DNA from: Runella aurantiaca
GTDB lineage: Bacteria > Bacteroidota > Bacteroidia > Cytophagales > Spirosomataceae
Length of the DNA stretch: 64,000 bases
Assembly (NCBI RefSeq): GCF_003339505.1
Contig: NZ_QPIW01000001.1
Coordinates: forward strand, 62,001-126,000
Direction: 5' to 3'
Below the pieces are notes generated by a model. It was given only the letters and a program-made list of their open reading frames with translations, had not been told where the DNA came from and did not search any database. Shown here piece by piece: positions 25,527-34,814 of this stretch; within the stretch, counting starts at the first letter, position 1; each line of letters opens with the position of its first letter. The translations under genes and the position numbers were made by a program.

Positions 25527-26420
25527 ATGGCTTCAAGTGTCAAAACGCTTGCGTGGATTTTGCTTATTGGCTGGATGGGCGGGTCCACTTACTGGCACGT
25601 TTGTAAAATCAAATTGTTATGTGACGGTCCTCCCCAAGTAAGTACCGCTGCGCCCGCTGGTTATTCTATCCCTGCCCTCAGTATTGTGGATGGAAACAAT
25701 CTTAGTTTATCTTCGGCGATGAATTTTGGCTTTAAAAAGTCAATGCCCGAGCCTAATTATGTCAATGTTAAAAAAGAATTGGACTCATTGGCGGCCTACC
25801 TCAAAGCAAATTCTGGCCGAAAACTGACAATTACTGGACTTTATTCTTCTGTTGAACAAAATACCACCTCCTTCCCTGATTTGGGCTTAGCGCGTGCGGA
25901 TGCCCTGAAACAGTATTTGGTACAGGCAGGAGTGCCAGGAAGTCAGTTGGTGACGGCAAGTAAATTGATTGACTTAACCTTCAGCGTCGACGATTCTACG
26001 CATGGGATGGAATTTGGGTTTGACAGCTTGATTATTCCGAAAACAGAAGAGGCGCTCGCCGCGGCGGAGAAATACGAAAATGTATTCAAAACGATGGATT
26101 TGTACTTCAAAACTGCCAAAGCGGATTATATCAAAACGCCTGAGAATGAAAAATTCATCGCAGAAGCAATCAAATACTTAGCCGCGAATAAGGATAAAAA
26201 GCTTGCCTTAACGGGCCATACCGACAACGACGGGACGGATGAAACAAACCTGAAGCTTTCTAAAAACCGGGCAAGTAGTGTAAAGGCAGTATTGATGAAG
26301 AGAGGAATTTCAGGAACCCAGTTGGTGACTGATGCAAAAGGCGAGTCGCAACCTAAAGCCTCCAACGACACTCCTGAGGGCCGTAAAGCCAATCGCCGGG
26401 TAAGTATTATTGTGCAATAA
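25527..26420 (+). CDS. OmpA family protein
   Basis: The 297-residue protein has one N-terminal membrane anchor (VKTLAWILLIGWMGGSTYW). The C-terminal third is a true OmpA domain: LALTGHTDNDGTDETNLKLS, NRASSVKAVLMKRGI and EGRKANRRVSIIV, which bind peptidoglycan. The middle part (about residues 80-150) has a second, degenerate copy of the same fold (LTITGLYSSVEQN, GLARADALKQYLVQAGV). It starts a plus-strand operon with two helix-hairpin-helix proteins, 32 bases downstream. Confidence 0.85.
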   Translation: MASSVKTLAWILLIGWMGGSTYWHVCKIKLLCDGPPQVSTAAPAGYSIPALSIVDGNNLSLSSAMNFGFKKSMPEPNYVNVKKELDSLAAYLKANSGRKLTITGLYSSVEQNTTSFPDLGLARADALKQYLVQAGVPGSQLVTASKLIDLTFSVDDSTHGMEFGFDSLIIPKTEEALAAAEKYENVFKTMDLYFKTAKADYIKTPENEKFIAEAIKYLAANKDKKLALTGHTDNDGTDETNLKLSKNRASSVKAVLMKRGISGTQLVTDAKGESQPKASNDTPEGRKANRRVSIIVQ

Positions 26421-26452
26421 ATTTGTCAACTGGTAAAATTCCTATTTATATT

Positions 26453-26974
26453 ATGTACTCACATTTTAATCCGTTTGCTTCGGGAGATGCCTGGTGGCAA
26501 CACCTATTGATGCTGGTGATAGCGGCTGTATTAGGCTACATCATTGGCTATATTTCGGCTAAAAATAAGGCTGATAGTTTACGAGCGGAATTGCAGGCGC
26601 TCGAAATTGATATTGATGAATGTCAACAGAGCAAAAAGGAAGTAATCGCGGTTACTCCGCCAGTGGCAAAAGCCGCCGCGGTGGTAGCTCCCCTTCCCAC
26701 GCCCGTTGTTGTCGCTACACCCGATGATTTGAAAGTAGTGGAAGGGATTGGACCGAAAATTGAGAAACTGCTCAATCAGGAGGGTATTTTGACGTTTGCT
26801 CAATTGGCGGAGGCCTCACCAGAGCGAATCAAAGAAATATTGGTGGCTGCTGGTCCCCGTTTTCTAATGCACGACCCTGCTACGTGGCCTGAGCAATCGG
26901 CACTAGCCCGCGATGGCCAATGGGACGCGCTGAAAACATGGCAGGATGAGCTCAACAAGGGCCGTACACATTAA
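26453..26974 (+). CDS. Membrane-anchored helix-hairpin-helix protein, paralogue 1
   Basis: The start at ATG 26453 gives 173 residues. One membrane segment (HLLMLVIAAVLGYIIGYISA, residues 17-36) is followed by a short coiled coil, an Ala/Pro/Val-rich linker (residues 64-90) and a helix-hairpin-helix domain: DDLKVVEGIGPKIEKLLNQ then a tail with HDPATWPEQSALARDGQWD. The domain resembles those of nonspecific DNA-binding or protein-interaction modules. It is encoded in tandem with a paralogue and behind an OmpA-domain gene, suggesting an envelope-linked complex. The actual ligand is unknown. Confidence 0.8.
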   Translation: MYSHFNPFASGDAWWQHLLMLVIAAVLGYIIGYISAKNKADSLRAELQALEIDIDECQQSKKEVIAVTPPVAKAAAVVAPLPTPVVVATPDDLKVVEGIGPKIEKLLNQEGILTFAQLAEASPERIKEILVAAGPRFLMHDPATWPEQSALARDGQWDALKTWQDELNKGRTH

Positions 26975-27004
26975 TGGTTTTACCCTCAAAATAGATTAAT
27001 CACC

Positions 27005-27538
27005 ATGATTATACTACAAGCTACTCCCATAAGTCAAAACTTTTGGATTGCAGGATTGGAAGCCCTTGCCCTGTTGGCCTTGGCGGCTTATATTGGCTGG
27101 TGGATTGCCCGCCGTACTTTTGCGGTTGAATTGGCCAGTCTGGAAGCCGACGTTCATGCGCGTCATAAAGAACTCAATGATTGCCACAAGAGTAAATTGA
27201 CACACTCAACGCCTGCTCCTGGCCGAATCCCAGGGCCCGTTCAACTAGAAAGCCTTATGGCTATGCCCGTAATTCCGAGTGAACCCGACGATTTGGAAAT
27301 CATTGAGGGCATTGGGCCCAAAATTGAGGAGTTGCTCAATAAGGAAGGGATTTTGACGTTTGCGCAGTTGGCCGAAACGCCCGCCGAATCTATCAAGGAA
27401 ATACTCAATGCGGCGGGTCCGCGTTTTCAGATTCATGACCCTACTACCTGGCCAGAACAAGCTTCTTTGGCCCGTGATGGGAAATGGGATGAACTGAAAA
27501 AATGGCAGGATGAGCTGAATAAAGGCAGATTGGATTGA
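27005..27538 (+). CDS. Membrane-anchored helix-hairpin-helix protein, paralogue 2
   Basis: A 177-residue paralogue of the preceding gene: an N-terminal membrane segment (IAGLEALALLALAAYIGWWIA), a linker and the same C-terminal module (DDLEIIEGIGPKIEELLNK, GPRFQIHDPTTWPEQASLA, WDELKKWQDELNKGR). The modules are nearly identical while the linkers and membrane segments differ. It lies 30 bases downstream of paralogue 1 and ends at an 18-bp hairpin terminator. Confidence 0.8.
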   Translation: MIILQATPISQNFWIAGLEALALLALAAYIGWWIARRTFAVELASLEADVHARHKELNDCHKSKLTHSTPAPGRIPGPVQLESLMAMPVIPSEPDDLEIIEGIGPKIEELLNKEGILTFAQLAETPAESIKEILNAAGPRFQIHDPTTWPEQASLARDGKWDELKKWQDELNKGRLD

Positions 27539-27547
27539 AGTCATTTA

Positions 27548-27586
27548 TTAATCAAAAAGCCCCGAAACTCGGGGCTTTTTGATTAA
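27548..27586. terminator. Bidirectional terminator
   Basis: TTAATCAAAAAGCCCCGA pairs perfectly over 18 bases with its complement across an AAC loop, with T-runs on both strands. It separates the helix-hairpin-helix genes from the convergent enolase-superfamily gene. Confidence 0.9.
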
Positions 27587-27600
27587 TTGAAGTAAGATTC

Positions 27601-28875
27601 TTATTCAAAAAAAGGAACACCTTTCGGAGCGTATTTACGCATTCCCTCTTCGTTGATTTCCACGCCGACACCCGGTTTCTCGGAAAGCGGAATGTACCCG
27701 TCTTTCACCATCGGTCCGTCAAACGTGACGATTTCTTTGAACATCGGCTCTTCGTGGAAATAAATCTGCCACTCCAAAATCAAAAAGTTTGGCACCGAAG
27801 CGCATACATGGCTCGAAGCCATAGCGCCCAAATAGGAAGCCACCATGTGGGGTGCAAACGGCACGTAGTATAAGTTGGCGAGGTTGGCAATGCGCTGGCC
27901 TTCACCGAGCCCGCCGGCTTTTTGGAGGTCTGGCATCACCACGTCTACCGCTCCCAATTCCAACAGTTTACGGAAGCCGTGCGCCAAATAGTGGTTTTCT
28001 CCCGCACAAATGGGCGTTTGGGTAGAATCCCGGACAGTCTTATAAGCTTCGGGGTTTTCGGCAGGAAACGGCTCCTCCAAAAACAATAATTTCAACGGTT
28101 CCATCATTTTGGCCACGCGCTTGCCAGTGGTGGTATCGTAGCGTCCGTGCATGTCTACACAAATGTCGATTTTTGGCCCGACGGCTTCCCGAACGGCGGC
28201 AATTTGGTTGTACATTCGTTCCAATTCTCCATTGCTTGCGGTCCAGTTGTATGCGTCGTATTTATTGGGGTCATTGCGCTCGTCAATGTCGTATTTTACG
28301 GCGGTAAAGCCCATTTTTACGGCGGCTTTGGCGCTTTCGGCAAAGGCGGCAGGGCCTGTTTGGGTGGTTCTGTACGCACCGGTATCGCAATAAACGCGGA
28401 TTTTGTCCCGAAATTTTCCGCCCAATAACTGATACACGGGCATTCCGAGTGCTTTGCCGGCCAAATCCCACAGGGCAGACTCGACCGCCGACAAAACCGC
28501 AATGTACATCCCCGCTTGCGCTCCTTCAAAAAAACCGGCGCGTCGCACATCTTCAAACAAGCGGTGTACATTTAGCGGATTTTTCCCCTTGATACGCTCG
28601 CCCATCATTTTGACCAGATGGTAGGTGCCGGGCGTTGCATCAACGCCTTCACCGCAACCGTGAATACCCTGATTGGTATAAATTTTAACAAAAAGACTGT
28701 GTCCGTTACGGATAAATCCACATTTAATATCGGTGATTTTTAAATCAGAAGGGGCAGAAGATTGGGGCGTGCGTTGGAGGGCAGTTTCAAGTCCTTGGCC
28801 ATAACTGCTGAGGGTTGAAAGCCCCAAAGCGGTGGTAATGGCACTTTTGGTTAAAAAGTCGCGGCGGGAGGTCAT
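27601..28875 (-). CDS. Exported enolase-superfamily (mandelate racemase/muconate lactonizing type) enzyme
   Basis: A 424-residue protein with a Tat-type signal (TSRRDFLTKSAITTALGLS). Likely catalytic landmarks are Lys194 (TAVKYDID), metal ligands Asp241 (ICVDMHG), Glu267 or Glu268 (LLFLEEPFP) and Glu293 (ICAGENH), and an Asp316-His343 dyad (MPDLQ and APHMVASYLG). This is the galactonate-dehydratase/mandelate-racemase style; the sugar-acid substrate cannot be told. It follows the RraA-family gene on the same strand (gap 44 bases), which suggests one pathway of acid-sugar degradation outside the cytoplasm. Confidence 0.88.
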   Translation of the reverse strand: MTSRRDFLTKSAITTALGLSTLSSYGQGLETALQRTPQSSAPSDLKITDIKCGFIRNGHSLFVKIYTNQGIHGCGEGVDATPGTYHLVKMMGERIKGKNPLNVHRLFEDVRRAGFFEGAQAGMYIAVLSAVESALWDLAGKALGMPVYQLLGGKFRDKIRVYCDTGAYRTTQTGPAAFAESAKAAVKMGFTAVKYDIDERNDPNKYDAYNWTASNGELERMYNQIAAVREAVGPKIDICVDMHGRYDTTTGKRVAKMMEPLKLLFLEEPFPAENPEAYKTVRDSTQTPICAGENHYLAHGFRKLLELGAVDVVMPDLQKAGGLGEGQRIANLANLYYVPFAPHMVASYLGAMASSHVCASVPNFLILEWQIYFHEEPMFKEIVTFDGPMVKDGYIPLSEKPGVGVEINEEGMRKYAPKGVPFFE

Positions 28876-28919
28876 TGGAATGTTGAAAGGTTAAAAATGA
28901 AAGGAAAAGGATTAACAAT

Positions 28920-29864
28920 TTACCAAGTGCGATTTTTTAGATATTCTTGAATTTGTTCTTTCGGCACAGGAAGCTCATTGATGTGTGAATTGAGCCATTT
29001 CGAAAAATCTTTTTCAATCTCGTCCGACCAGCGATTGTCGATTTGTCCCGCTGTATATTTTTGCTCGCGGAGCCGTTCGTGGCCAAACATATCCCGCAGG
29101 CGCACTATTTCTGAAGTAGTTACTACCTTTTCGGCCAAATGCGGTGGAATAAACGTAACGGCCCCGTCGCGGCCCAGCACGACGTCGCCAGGCATGACCA
29201 TTACCTTGCCAATGCGCGTGGGGTGATTTATGCCCACCAAGGTAGTATTCAGTTCGCCATCAGGGTTGTTGAGGTGGTGCGAAGGGTGATAAGTGCGGAA
29301 AAAAGAAGTAAAACCACTGATTTCTTTCAGCCCCGCAATGTCGCGGATAGCACCTTCGTACACAATGCCGTTGCCCGATTTGGCGTAGATAGAATTCCCT
29401 AAATTATCGCCGATGGTGGGGCCATTTTCGTGTGCTCCGAATTGGTCTACCACGTACACATCACCTCTGACGAGCAGGTCAATCGGCCATGAATTCTGGG
29501 ACTTGATGCGCCCGTCCTTTTCGTGTCCTTTTTTATCAATCACGCGGTGGACGTCTGGTCGCCCGGGCATAAACGTGGCGGTCAAGGCCCGGCCCACTAG
29601 CACGCTGTCGGGGTTGATGCATTGCCAGCCTTCGGCATATTGAAATTTGTAATTTGCCCCTTTCATCACCGCCCATGCTTCTTCGTGGGTGACGAGCCTC
29701 ATGCGTTTGAGGAGCGCATCGGAGACTTTGGGGCGACCGTCGGCAAAGCGTTCTCCTTTCCATTCGGGGGTCAGAAAAAGGAGCTCTTCTTTGGAAATTT
29801 GTTGGGCAAAGAGGGGTAAGGTGAGTCCCCCCCATAGAATAGCGGAGAAAAAGAGTGATTTCAC
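28920..29864 (-). CDS. RraA family protein with signal peptide
   Basis: The 314-residue protein has a signal peptide (KSLFFSAILWGGLTLPLFAQ). The RraA/HMG-aldolase-like fold is shown by VDQFGAHENGPTIGDNLG, GNGIVYEGAIRDIAGLKEI and GDVVLGRDGAVTFIPPHLA. Members without the E. coli regulator role act as 4-hydroxy-4-methyl-2-oxoglutarate or oxaloacetate-type lyases. Export is unusual for the family. It is the first gene of a two-gene minus-strand run with the enolase-superfamily enzyme. Confidence 0.82.
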   Translation of the reverse strand: MKSLFFSAILWGGLTLPLFAQQISKEELLFLTPEWKGERFADGRPKVSDALLKRMRLVTHEEAWAVMKGANYKFQYAEGWQCINPDSVLVGRALTATFMPGRPDVHRVIDKKGHEKDGRIKSQNSWPIDLLVRGDVYVVDQFGAHENGPTIGDNLGNSIYAKSGNGIVYEGAIRDIAGLKEISGFTSFFRTYHPSHHLNNPDGELNTTLVGINHPTRIGKVMVMPGDVVLGRDGAVTFIPPHLAEKVVTTSEIVRLRDMFGHERLREQKYTAGQIDNRWSDEIEKDFSKWLNSHINELPVPKEQIQEYLKNRTW

Positions 29865-29976
29865 AAGATACTAAGTTGAGGATTAAAGGTTTTACCTTAA
29901 AAGCCGATGCTCCTCAAAACTTACTTTTGCGCTATTTTTTCTATTAATATTTTTGTTTTATGGGTTAAAATTAACC

Positions 29977-31116
29977 CTATTTCGCCGAAGGTTTTATTCC
30001 ATAACTGTGCAATTCGTCGCGTATTTTTTTGACCCAACTGGCTTGCATCCCTTGGTTGATTCCGTGGCTGGTTTCGTCGTCGTATTGTTGCTGAAGCTGA
30101 GCGTGGAGCCGAAAATGTTCCAGATACTGGTATTGAATCTCACTACTAAAGTCCTCGACAGAAAACGTCATGCTTTGTACTTTTCGTTTAAAGCGCTCTG
30201 CCGTGACACGAGTTACATCAAAATGAAGCTGTTCGTGGTCGAGCACGTAGTCGTTTTTGGAATCGGGCCGAACCCATGAGATGGTTTTGTCAATCCAAAC
30301 TTTGGTCCGAACCCGCAGCTCCACGGTGCGATTTTTGACAGTGGAGCGTGCCTCAAATCCAAAACTCGTAAACACCTGTGCTGCCCAACGGTTAAACACA
30401 CTGGGAGCACCCTGAAAATCCAACCACGTAAGCGGGCGATTGGGGTTATAATACACCAGTGAGTCGGCTTTGGCGGGCGCGATAAGGCTATCATCCTCTA
30501 TAATGACGGTGACACTTTTTGCAAAAATATCGGACACATTCACGCTTTGGGCGTACCATTTGCTGAACCCCTTCAATTCATTTTCCAATAACCGCCTGAT
30601 TTGGGGCTCAATAATATCCTCAGGTGCAATGCCGCTGCGGGTGTAGGTGGTGGTGGCATTGCCGCCCGTAAGAAAGACTCGTTTGCCTTCACGGTACGTT
30701 TCAAAGCCCAGATTCATTTTGATTTTTCCAGTTACTTTGGCGGGGGGGAGCAGGGTTTCGCTCACTTGTAATTCTTTGATTACTAAAATAATGGGTGTTA
30801 GTGAATCGGTGTTGGCGGGGTTGAAGTTTCGCCTTAAAAACTTGTCGATTGCGGGAGCCGTTCCACCTTGAAGCACGGCGGTTAGGGGCTGGGGTTTACT
30901 CCAAACCGTCCCGATATTGGTAGTGATGGGGCGGCTGTCAATGACCTCGACGATAAAAAAACCTTTGGGCTGTACATTGAGCCGTTCGGATTTTAGGGTG
31001 ATGGTTTGTGTCTGCGAGAAACACGGCGTTTTGAGTGCGTATTGCACGATAAAAAACAACAAAACCCATGCGATACTACGCTGTATACCTTTCTTATTTG
31101 TTACTTTGTCTTTCAT
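29977..31116 (-). CDS. DUF922-type putative zinc protease, exported
   Basis: Start at 31116 (MKDKVTNKKG) gives a signal/anchor segment SIAWVLLFFIVQYALKTPCFSQ. The C-terminal half has YVLDHEQLHFDVTRVTAERF, an HExxH-type motif (HEQLH) that marks DUF922, predicted zinc-dependent proteases. It is preceded by TWLDFQGAPS, the family's DW-type block. The N-terminal half (about residues 30-200) has no recognised domain. The gene starts inside the divergent dCMP deaminase leader, so the two promoters must overlap. Confidence 0.7.
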   Translation of the reverse strand: MKDKVTNKKGIQRSIAWVLLFFIVQYALKTPCFSQTQTITLKSERLNVQPKGFFIVEVIDSRPITTNIGTVWSKPQPLTAVLQGGTAPAIDKFLRRNFNPANTDSLTPIILVIKELQVSETLLPPAKVTGKIKMNLGFETYREGKRVFLTGGNATTTYTRSGIAPEDIIEPQIRRLLENELKGFSKWYAQSVNVSDIFAKSVTVIIEDDSLIAPAKADSLVYYNPNRPLTWLDFQGAPSVFNRWAAQVFTSFGFEARSTVKNRTVELRVRTKVWIDKTISWVRPDSKNDYVLDHEQLHFDVTRVTAERFKRKVQSMTFSVEDFSSEIQYQYLEHFRLHAQLQQQYDDETSHGINQGMQASWVKKIRDELHSYGIKPSAK

Positions 31117-31169
31117 TACGTACGAATTACAACGAATACACGGCACTTTTAAACTTACTGTTCAAGAAA

Positions 31170-31664
31170 ATGCGTCCTGCTTTTGACGATATATTTATGG
31201 AATTGGCCCAAAATCTGGCGCGGCGATCGCATTGCATCAAAGCACAGGTAGGGTCTGTCCTCACCAAAGATACGCGGATTATTTCAATCGGTTATAATGG
31301 CCCTCCGTCGGGAACCCACAATTGTGATGAAGAATTTCCCAGCGTCGGTTGTCCACGAGATTCAAAAGGAAGTTGTTCTTTGGCCTTACATGCGGAACAA
31401 AACGCCATTTTGTATGCCGTCAAAAATGGCGCAAATCTGGAAGGAACCACGCTGTATGTAACACTTTCGCCCTGTATTGCCTGTGCCCGGGTGATTTTTA
31501 CAATGAAAATCAAGCGGGTTATTTATCTAAATTCTTACGCCGAATACAAAGGCATCGGTATTGATGAAGGGGTAGAGTTTTTGCGCAAGTTTGGGGTGGA
31601 AGTAGACCGGTACATCCCGAAAGAGAATGTTGGAAGTCAATTGTCTATTGCCCATTTAAAATAA
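31170..31664 (+). CDS. dCMP/CMP deaminase-type zinc enzyme
   Basis: The start at ATG 31170 (MRPAFDDIFMELAQNLARRS) gives 164 residues, the normal size; a longer in-frame start at 31068 overlaps the divergent gene. The zinc ligands are in LHAEQNAILYA (His, Glu) and LSPCIACARVI (two Cys), with the Asn-rich GYNGPPSGTHNC loop typical of dCMP deaminases (ComEB/DCTD type). It makes dUMP for thymidylate synthesis. Confidence 0.9.
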   Translation: MRPAFDDIFMELAQNLARRSHCIKAQVGSVLTKDTRIISIGYNGPPSGTHNCDEEFPSVGCPRDSKGSCSLALHAEQNAILYAVKNGANLEGTTLYVTLSPCIACARVIFTMKIKRVIYLNSYAEYKGIGIDEGVEFLRKFGVEVDRYIPKENVGSQLSIAHLK

Positions 31665-31722
31665 TATTTTCTGCGCTTTTTCTGACAAAATCCAATCGGT
31701 CATTCGTAATCGAACCTCGCCA

Positions 31723-32319
31723 ATGAACTACCTCGCCCATTTTTATTTGTCTTTTGAGCAGGAACCATTAATCATTGGCAATTTACTGGGCGATTTTGCC
31801 CGTGGCCGCCTTGACCACCCGCGCAATGACCGATACAATTCATCTATCAAGCAGGGCATTTTGTTGCACCGCCAGATTGATTCATTTACTGATTCGCATC
31901 CGTCGGGTCAAGCCTGCCGTCAGGAATTGCCCAACTATTTTGGCAAGTACAAAGGCGTGATTACGGATATGTATTTTGATTATTTTCTGGCAAAACACTT
32001 TGCGGATTACCATCATTTGTCCCTAAAACAATTTACGATGTACGTATATGAGGTGTTGGAAAAACACCGTTCGGTCTTGCCGCAGGAAGCTTTGGGGTTG
32101 GTAGATTCGATGATTAAGTACGATTGGTTGAACAATTATCAGTTTCTGGAAGGCATGAATCGGTCGTTTGGTGGAATGTCACGACGATACCCATTTTTGG
32201 CAGGGATTGAGCGGGCCGGAGCGGAGCTGTTTGAAAATGAAGCCCTCTATGAGCCGTATTTTCGCGCGTTTTTTCCTGATTTAATCAGCAGCTGCAAGGA
32301 TTTTCTTTCGTACGATTAG
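31723..32319 (+). CDS. Acyl carrier protein phosphodiesterase (AcpH family)
   Basis: A 198-residue protein with MNYLAHFYLS, IIGNLLGDFARGR, GILLHRQIDSFTDSHP and YFDYFLAKHF, which match the HD-like AcpH/DUF479 family and its metal-binding His and Asp residues. It removes the 4'-phosphopantetheine arm from holo-ACP. It lies 58 bases after the deaminase on the plus strand. Confidence 0.88.
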   Translation: MNYLAHFYLSFEQEPLIIGNLLGDFARGRLDHPRNDRYNSSIKQGILLHRQIDSFTDSHPSGQACRQELPNYFGKYKGVITDMYFDYFLAKHFADYHHLSLKQFTMYVYEVLEKHRSVLPQEALGLVDSMIKYDWLNNYQFLEGMNRSFGGMSRRYPFLAGIERAGAELFENEALYEPYFRAFFPDLISSCKDFLSYD

Positions 32320-32345
32320 AGGTAATTTATCTAACTACTTTAACC

Positions 32346-32855
32346 ATGTTTAATGAACCTACTCCTTTAAAAGAACTGATGAGTCACTTTCCGCAGGCGG
32401 GAGAGGTGATTTGGATTGGACTACGTACGGCTACGCGACAAGAGATCAAAATTGTGGAAGAAACCTACGCCCGTATTGGTACAGGATTGGAAGGCGACCG
32501 CTACAAAGGTACTGCCGATAGCAAACGTCAGGTGACGCTCATTCAGGCCGAACATTTGGCGGCAGTAGGGTCATATTTAGGGCGGGGAATCATTAATCCC
32601 GTGCTGACACGACGCAATATCGTAGTGCAGGGAATCAACCTGTTGGCCCTCAAAGACCATCGCATTCAGATTGGAGACGCTGTGCTTGAGATGACGGGAT
32701 TATGTCATCCTTGTAGCCGTATGGAAGAAGTCTTAGGGCCAGGCGGTTACAACGCCATGCGCGGACACGGCGGCATCACTGCGCGCGTGGTGCAGGAAGG
32801 GGCCATTCGGTTAGGGGATACCGTGACGGTTGTAAAAACGGAGCAGAAGATTTAA
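32346..32855 (+). CDS. MOSC domain-containing protein
   Basis: The 169-residue protein has GTGLEGDRYKGTADSKRQVTLI, RRNIVVQGINL and GLCHPCSRMEEVL, the MOSC core with its conserved Cys. MOSC proteins bind sulfur carrier or molybdenum-cofactor groups; the partner here is not known. It is 26 bases after AcpH, so probably co-transcribed. Confidence 0.85.
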   Translation: MFNEPTPLKELMSHFPQAGEVIWIGLRTATRQEIKIVEETYARIGTGLEGDRYKGTADSKRQVTLIQAEHLAAVGSYLGRGIINPVLTRRNIVVQGINLLALKDHRIQIGDAVLEMTGLCHPCSRMEEVLGPGGYNAMRGHGGITARVVQEGAIRLGDTVTVVKTEQKI

Positions 32856-32940
32856 TGCTAACTTCCTGATAACTTTTCAATTACTTACGTTCTCCTTTTT
32901 TTCTGTTTGAATTCAGACATTGACTTGCTAACTTGCGGCC

Positions 32941-34743
32941 ATGGCAGACAATTTTGTAGTATCGGCTCGGAAATATCGCCCCGTTACGTTTGATACGGTG
33001 GTCGGGCAGTCGCACATTACCACTACCCTCAAAAATGCAATTCGTACCAATCACCTTGCACAGGCTTTTTTATTTTGTGGCCCGCGTGGGGTAGGAAAAA
33101 CGACCAATGCGCGTATTTTAGCCAAAACCATTAATTGCCAGAGTCTTACGGAAGATGTTGAGCCCTGCGGTGAGTGTGAATCATGCGTGGCGTTTCAAAA
33201 CAATGCCTCTTTCAACGTGCATGAATTGGACGCCGCTTCCAACAACTCCGTCGATGATATTCGAAATCTGATTGATCAGGTACGGTATCCGCCCCAAACG
33301 GGTAAGTATAAAATCTACATCATTGACGAGGTTCACATGCTGTCTTCGGCGGCGTTCAATGCGTTTTTGAAGACGCTCGAAGAGCCACCCAGCTACGCCA
33401 TCTTTATTCTGGCAACCACGGAAAAACACAAGATTTTGCCGACGATTCTGTCACGTTGTCAAATTTTCGATTTTAACCGGATTCAACCGCGTGACATCGC
33501 CGACCATATTGAGCAAATTGCGAAGAAAGAGGGCATCAAAACCGAGCGCGAAGCACTCGAACTTATTGCCCAAAAAGCCGACGGTGGACTTCGCGATGCG
33601 CTTTCGATGTTTGACCTCAACGTGACTTTTTCGACCGACAATACGGTGCGCTACAAAGAGGTTCTCGAAAATCTTCATATTCTTGATTACGATTATTATT
33701 TCCGGTTGACGGATGCGCTTTTGGCGGGAAACCTTTCGGAAACACTTTTGATATTTAATGAAGTTCTGAAAAAAGGCTTTGACGGGCATTTGTTCGTAAT
33801 TGGAATGTTGGAGCATTTTCGTAACCTGTTGGTATCCAAAGACTCTGCCACGGTGCAGTTGCTCGAAGTATCCGAAACCGCCAAGAATAAATACCTTGAC
33901 CAATCAACGCGGGCGTCGCTTTCTTTCTTACTGTCGGCCCTGAGTGTGGGCGGTCAGTGCGATATTAACTACAAAGCGTCTAAGCAACAACGGCTACACG
34001 TAGAGCTGTGCCTGATGAAAATGGCCAAGCTTACCGAGGTGCTGGATTTGGAAGCCCTCGCGGCCGACGAAAAAAAAAAGCCTAACGTAGGGGCAGGTCC
34101 GGGCGGCGTACCGCTTGCGTCTGCCCAAAACGACAATAATGGTTCTTCGCCAAATGCGCAGGGAAATCCTGTAAATAGAACAGATGCAAACGCATCGTCG
34201 TTGCCCACGACTGCCGAGCCTACTATTACCTATCAAAATGCGCCAAATGGAAAAGGATTGCCGCTGGGGAAACTGCGCTCAACGGTCAATTTAAGCACAT
34301 CCATTACCGATACTCCCGCACCCACGCAGGTTTCCAAACCCGTCGAAGTAGCGCTGGATGCCTTGCCCGAAAAAGACCTTCCCGTAACAATGGAGGCGCT
34401 GAAAGAAGTTTGGGCCGAATTTTCTCGAATGCGGGAGCAAAACGGCGGCGCAGTGAGTGAGCAGATCATGCTTAACCGTGATTTTCTCTTCGAGAATATG
34501 ACCATTGAGTTGGTATTGGACAACCTGCATCAAGAAACCCTGCTCAATGAAATCAAACCGACCTTATTGGGTTATCTTCGCCGAAAGCTCCAAAATCGTC
34601 AGATTCAGCTTTCTCACCAAATTGCGCAAAGTGATGGGAAGCGCAACCCCTACACGCCACAGGAGAAGTTCAATGTGCTCGCCGAGCGCAATCCAGCCCT
34701 CTTTGACTTGCAGCGGTTGCTAGGGTTGGAGGTTGATTTTTAG
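32941..34743 (+). CDS. dnaX: DNA polymerase III subunit gamma/tau
   Basis: A 600-residue clamp-loader ATPase starting NFVVSARKYRPVTFDTVVGQ. It has the P-loop FCGPRGVGKTTNARIL, the zinc-binding cysteines in CQSLTEDVEPCGECESC, Walker B YIIDEVHML and FLKTLEEPPS. The region from about residue 375 is a low-complexity linker followed by a tau-like C-terminal domain. It loads the sliding clamp on DNA. No ribosomal frameshift site was examined in detail. Confidence 0.96.
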   Translation: MADNFVVSARKYRPVTFDTVVGQSHITTTLKNAIRTNHLAQAFLFCGPRGVGKTTNARILAKTINCQSLTEDVEPCGECESCVAFQNNASFNVHELDAASNNSVDDIRNLIDQVRYPPQTGKYKIYIIDEVHMLSSAAFNAFLKTLEEPPSYAIFILATTEKHKILPTILSRCQIFDFNRIQPRDIADHIEQIAKKEGIKTEREALELIAQKADGGLRDALSMFDLNVTFSTDNTVRYKEVLENLHILDYDYYFRLTDALLAGNLSETLLIFNEVLKKGFDGHLFVIGMLEHFRNLLVSKDSATVQLLEVSETAKNKYLDQSTRASLSFLLSALSVGGQCDINYKASKQQRLHVELCLMKMAKLTEVLDLEALAADEKKKPNVGAGPGGVPLASAQNDNNGSSPNAQGNPVNRTDANASSLPTTAEPTITYQNAPNGKGLPLGKLRSTVNLSTSITDTPAPTQVSKPVEVALDALPEKDLPVTMEALKEVWAEFSRMREQNGGAVSEQIMLNRDFLFENMTIELVLDNLHQETLLNEIKPTLLGYLRRKLQNRQIQLSHQIAQSDGKRNPYTPQEKFNVLAERNPALFDLQRLLGLEVDF

Positions 34744-34814
34744 GGATTTTTGAGTAGATTTTTAGGGTTATCGGGTTTAGTACTAAACGTTTAACCCTCT
34801 TAATTATCTTGTCT

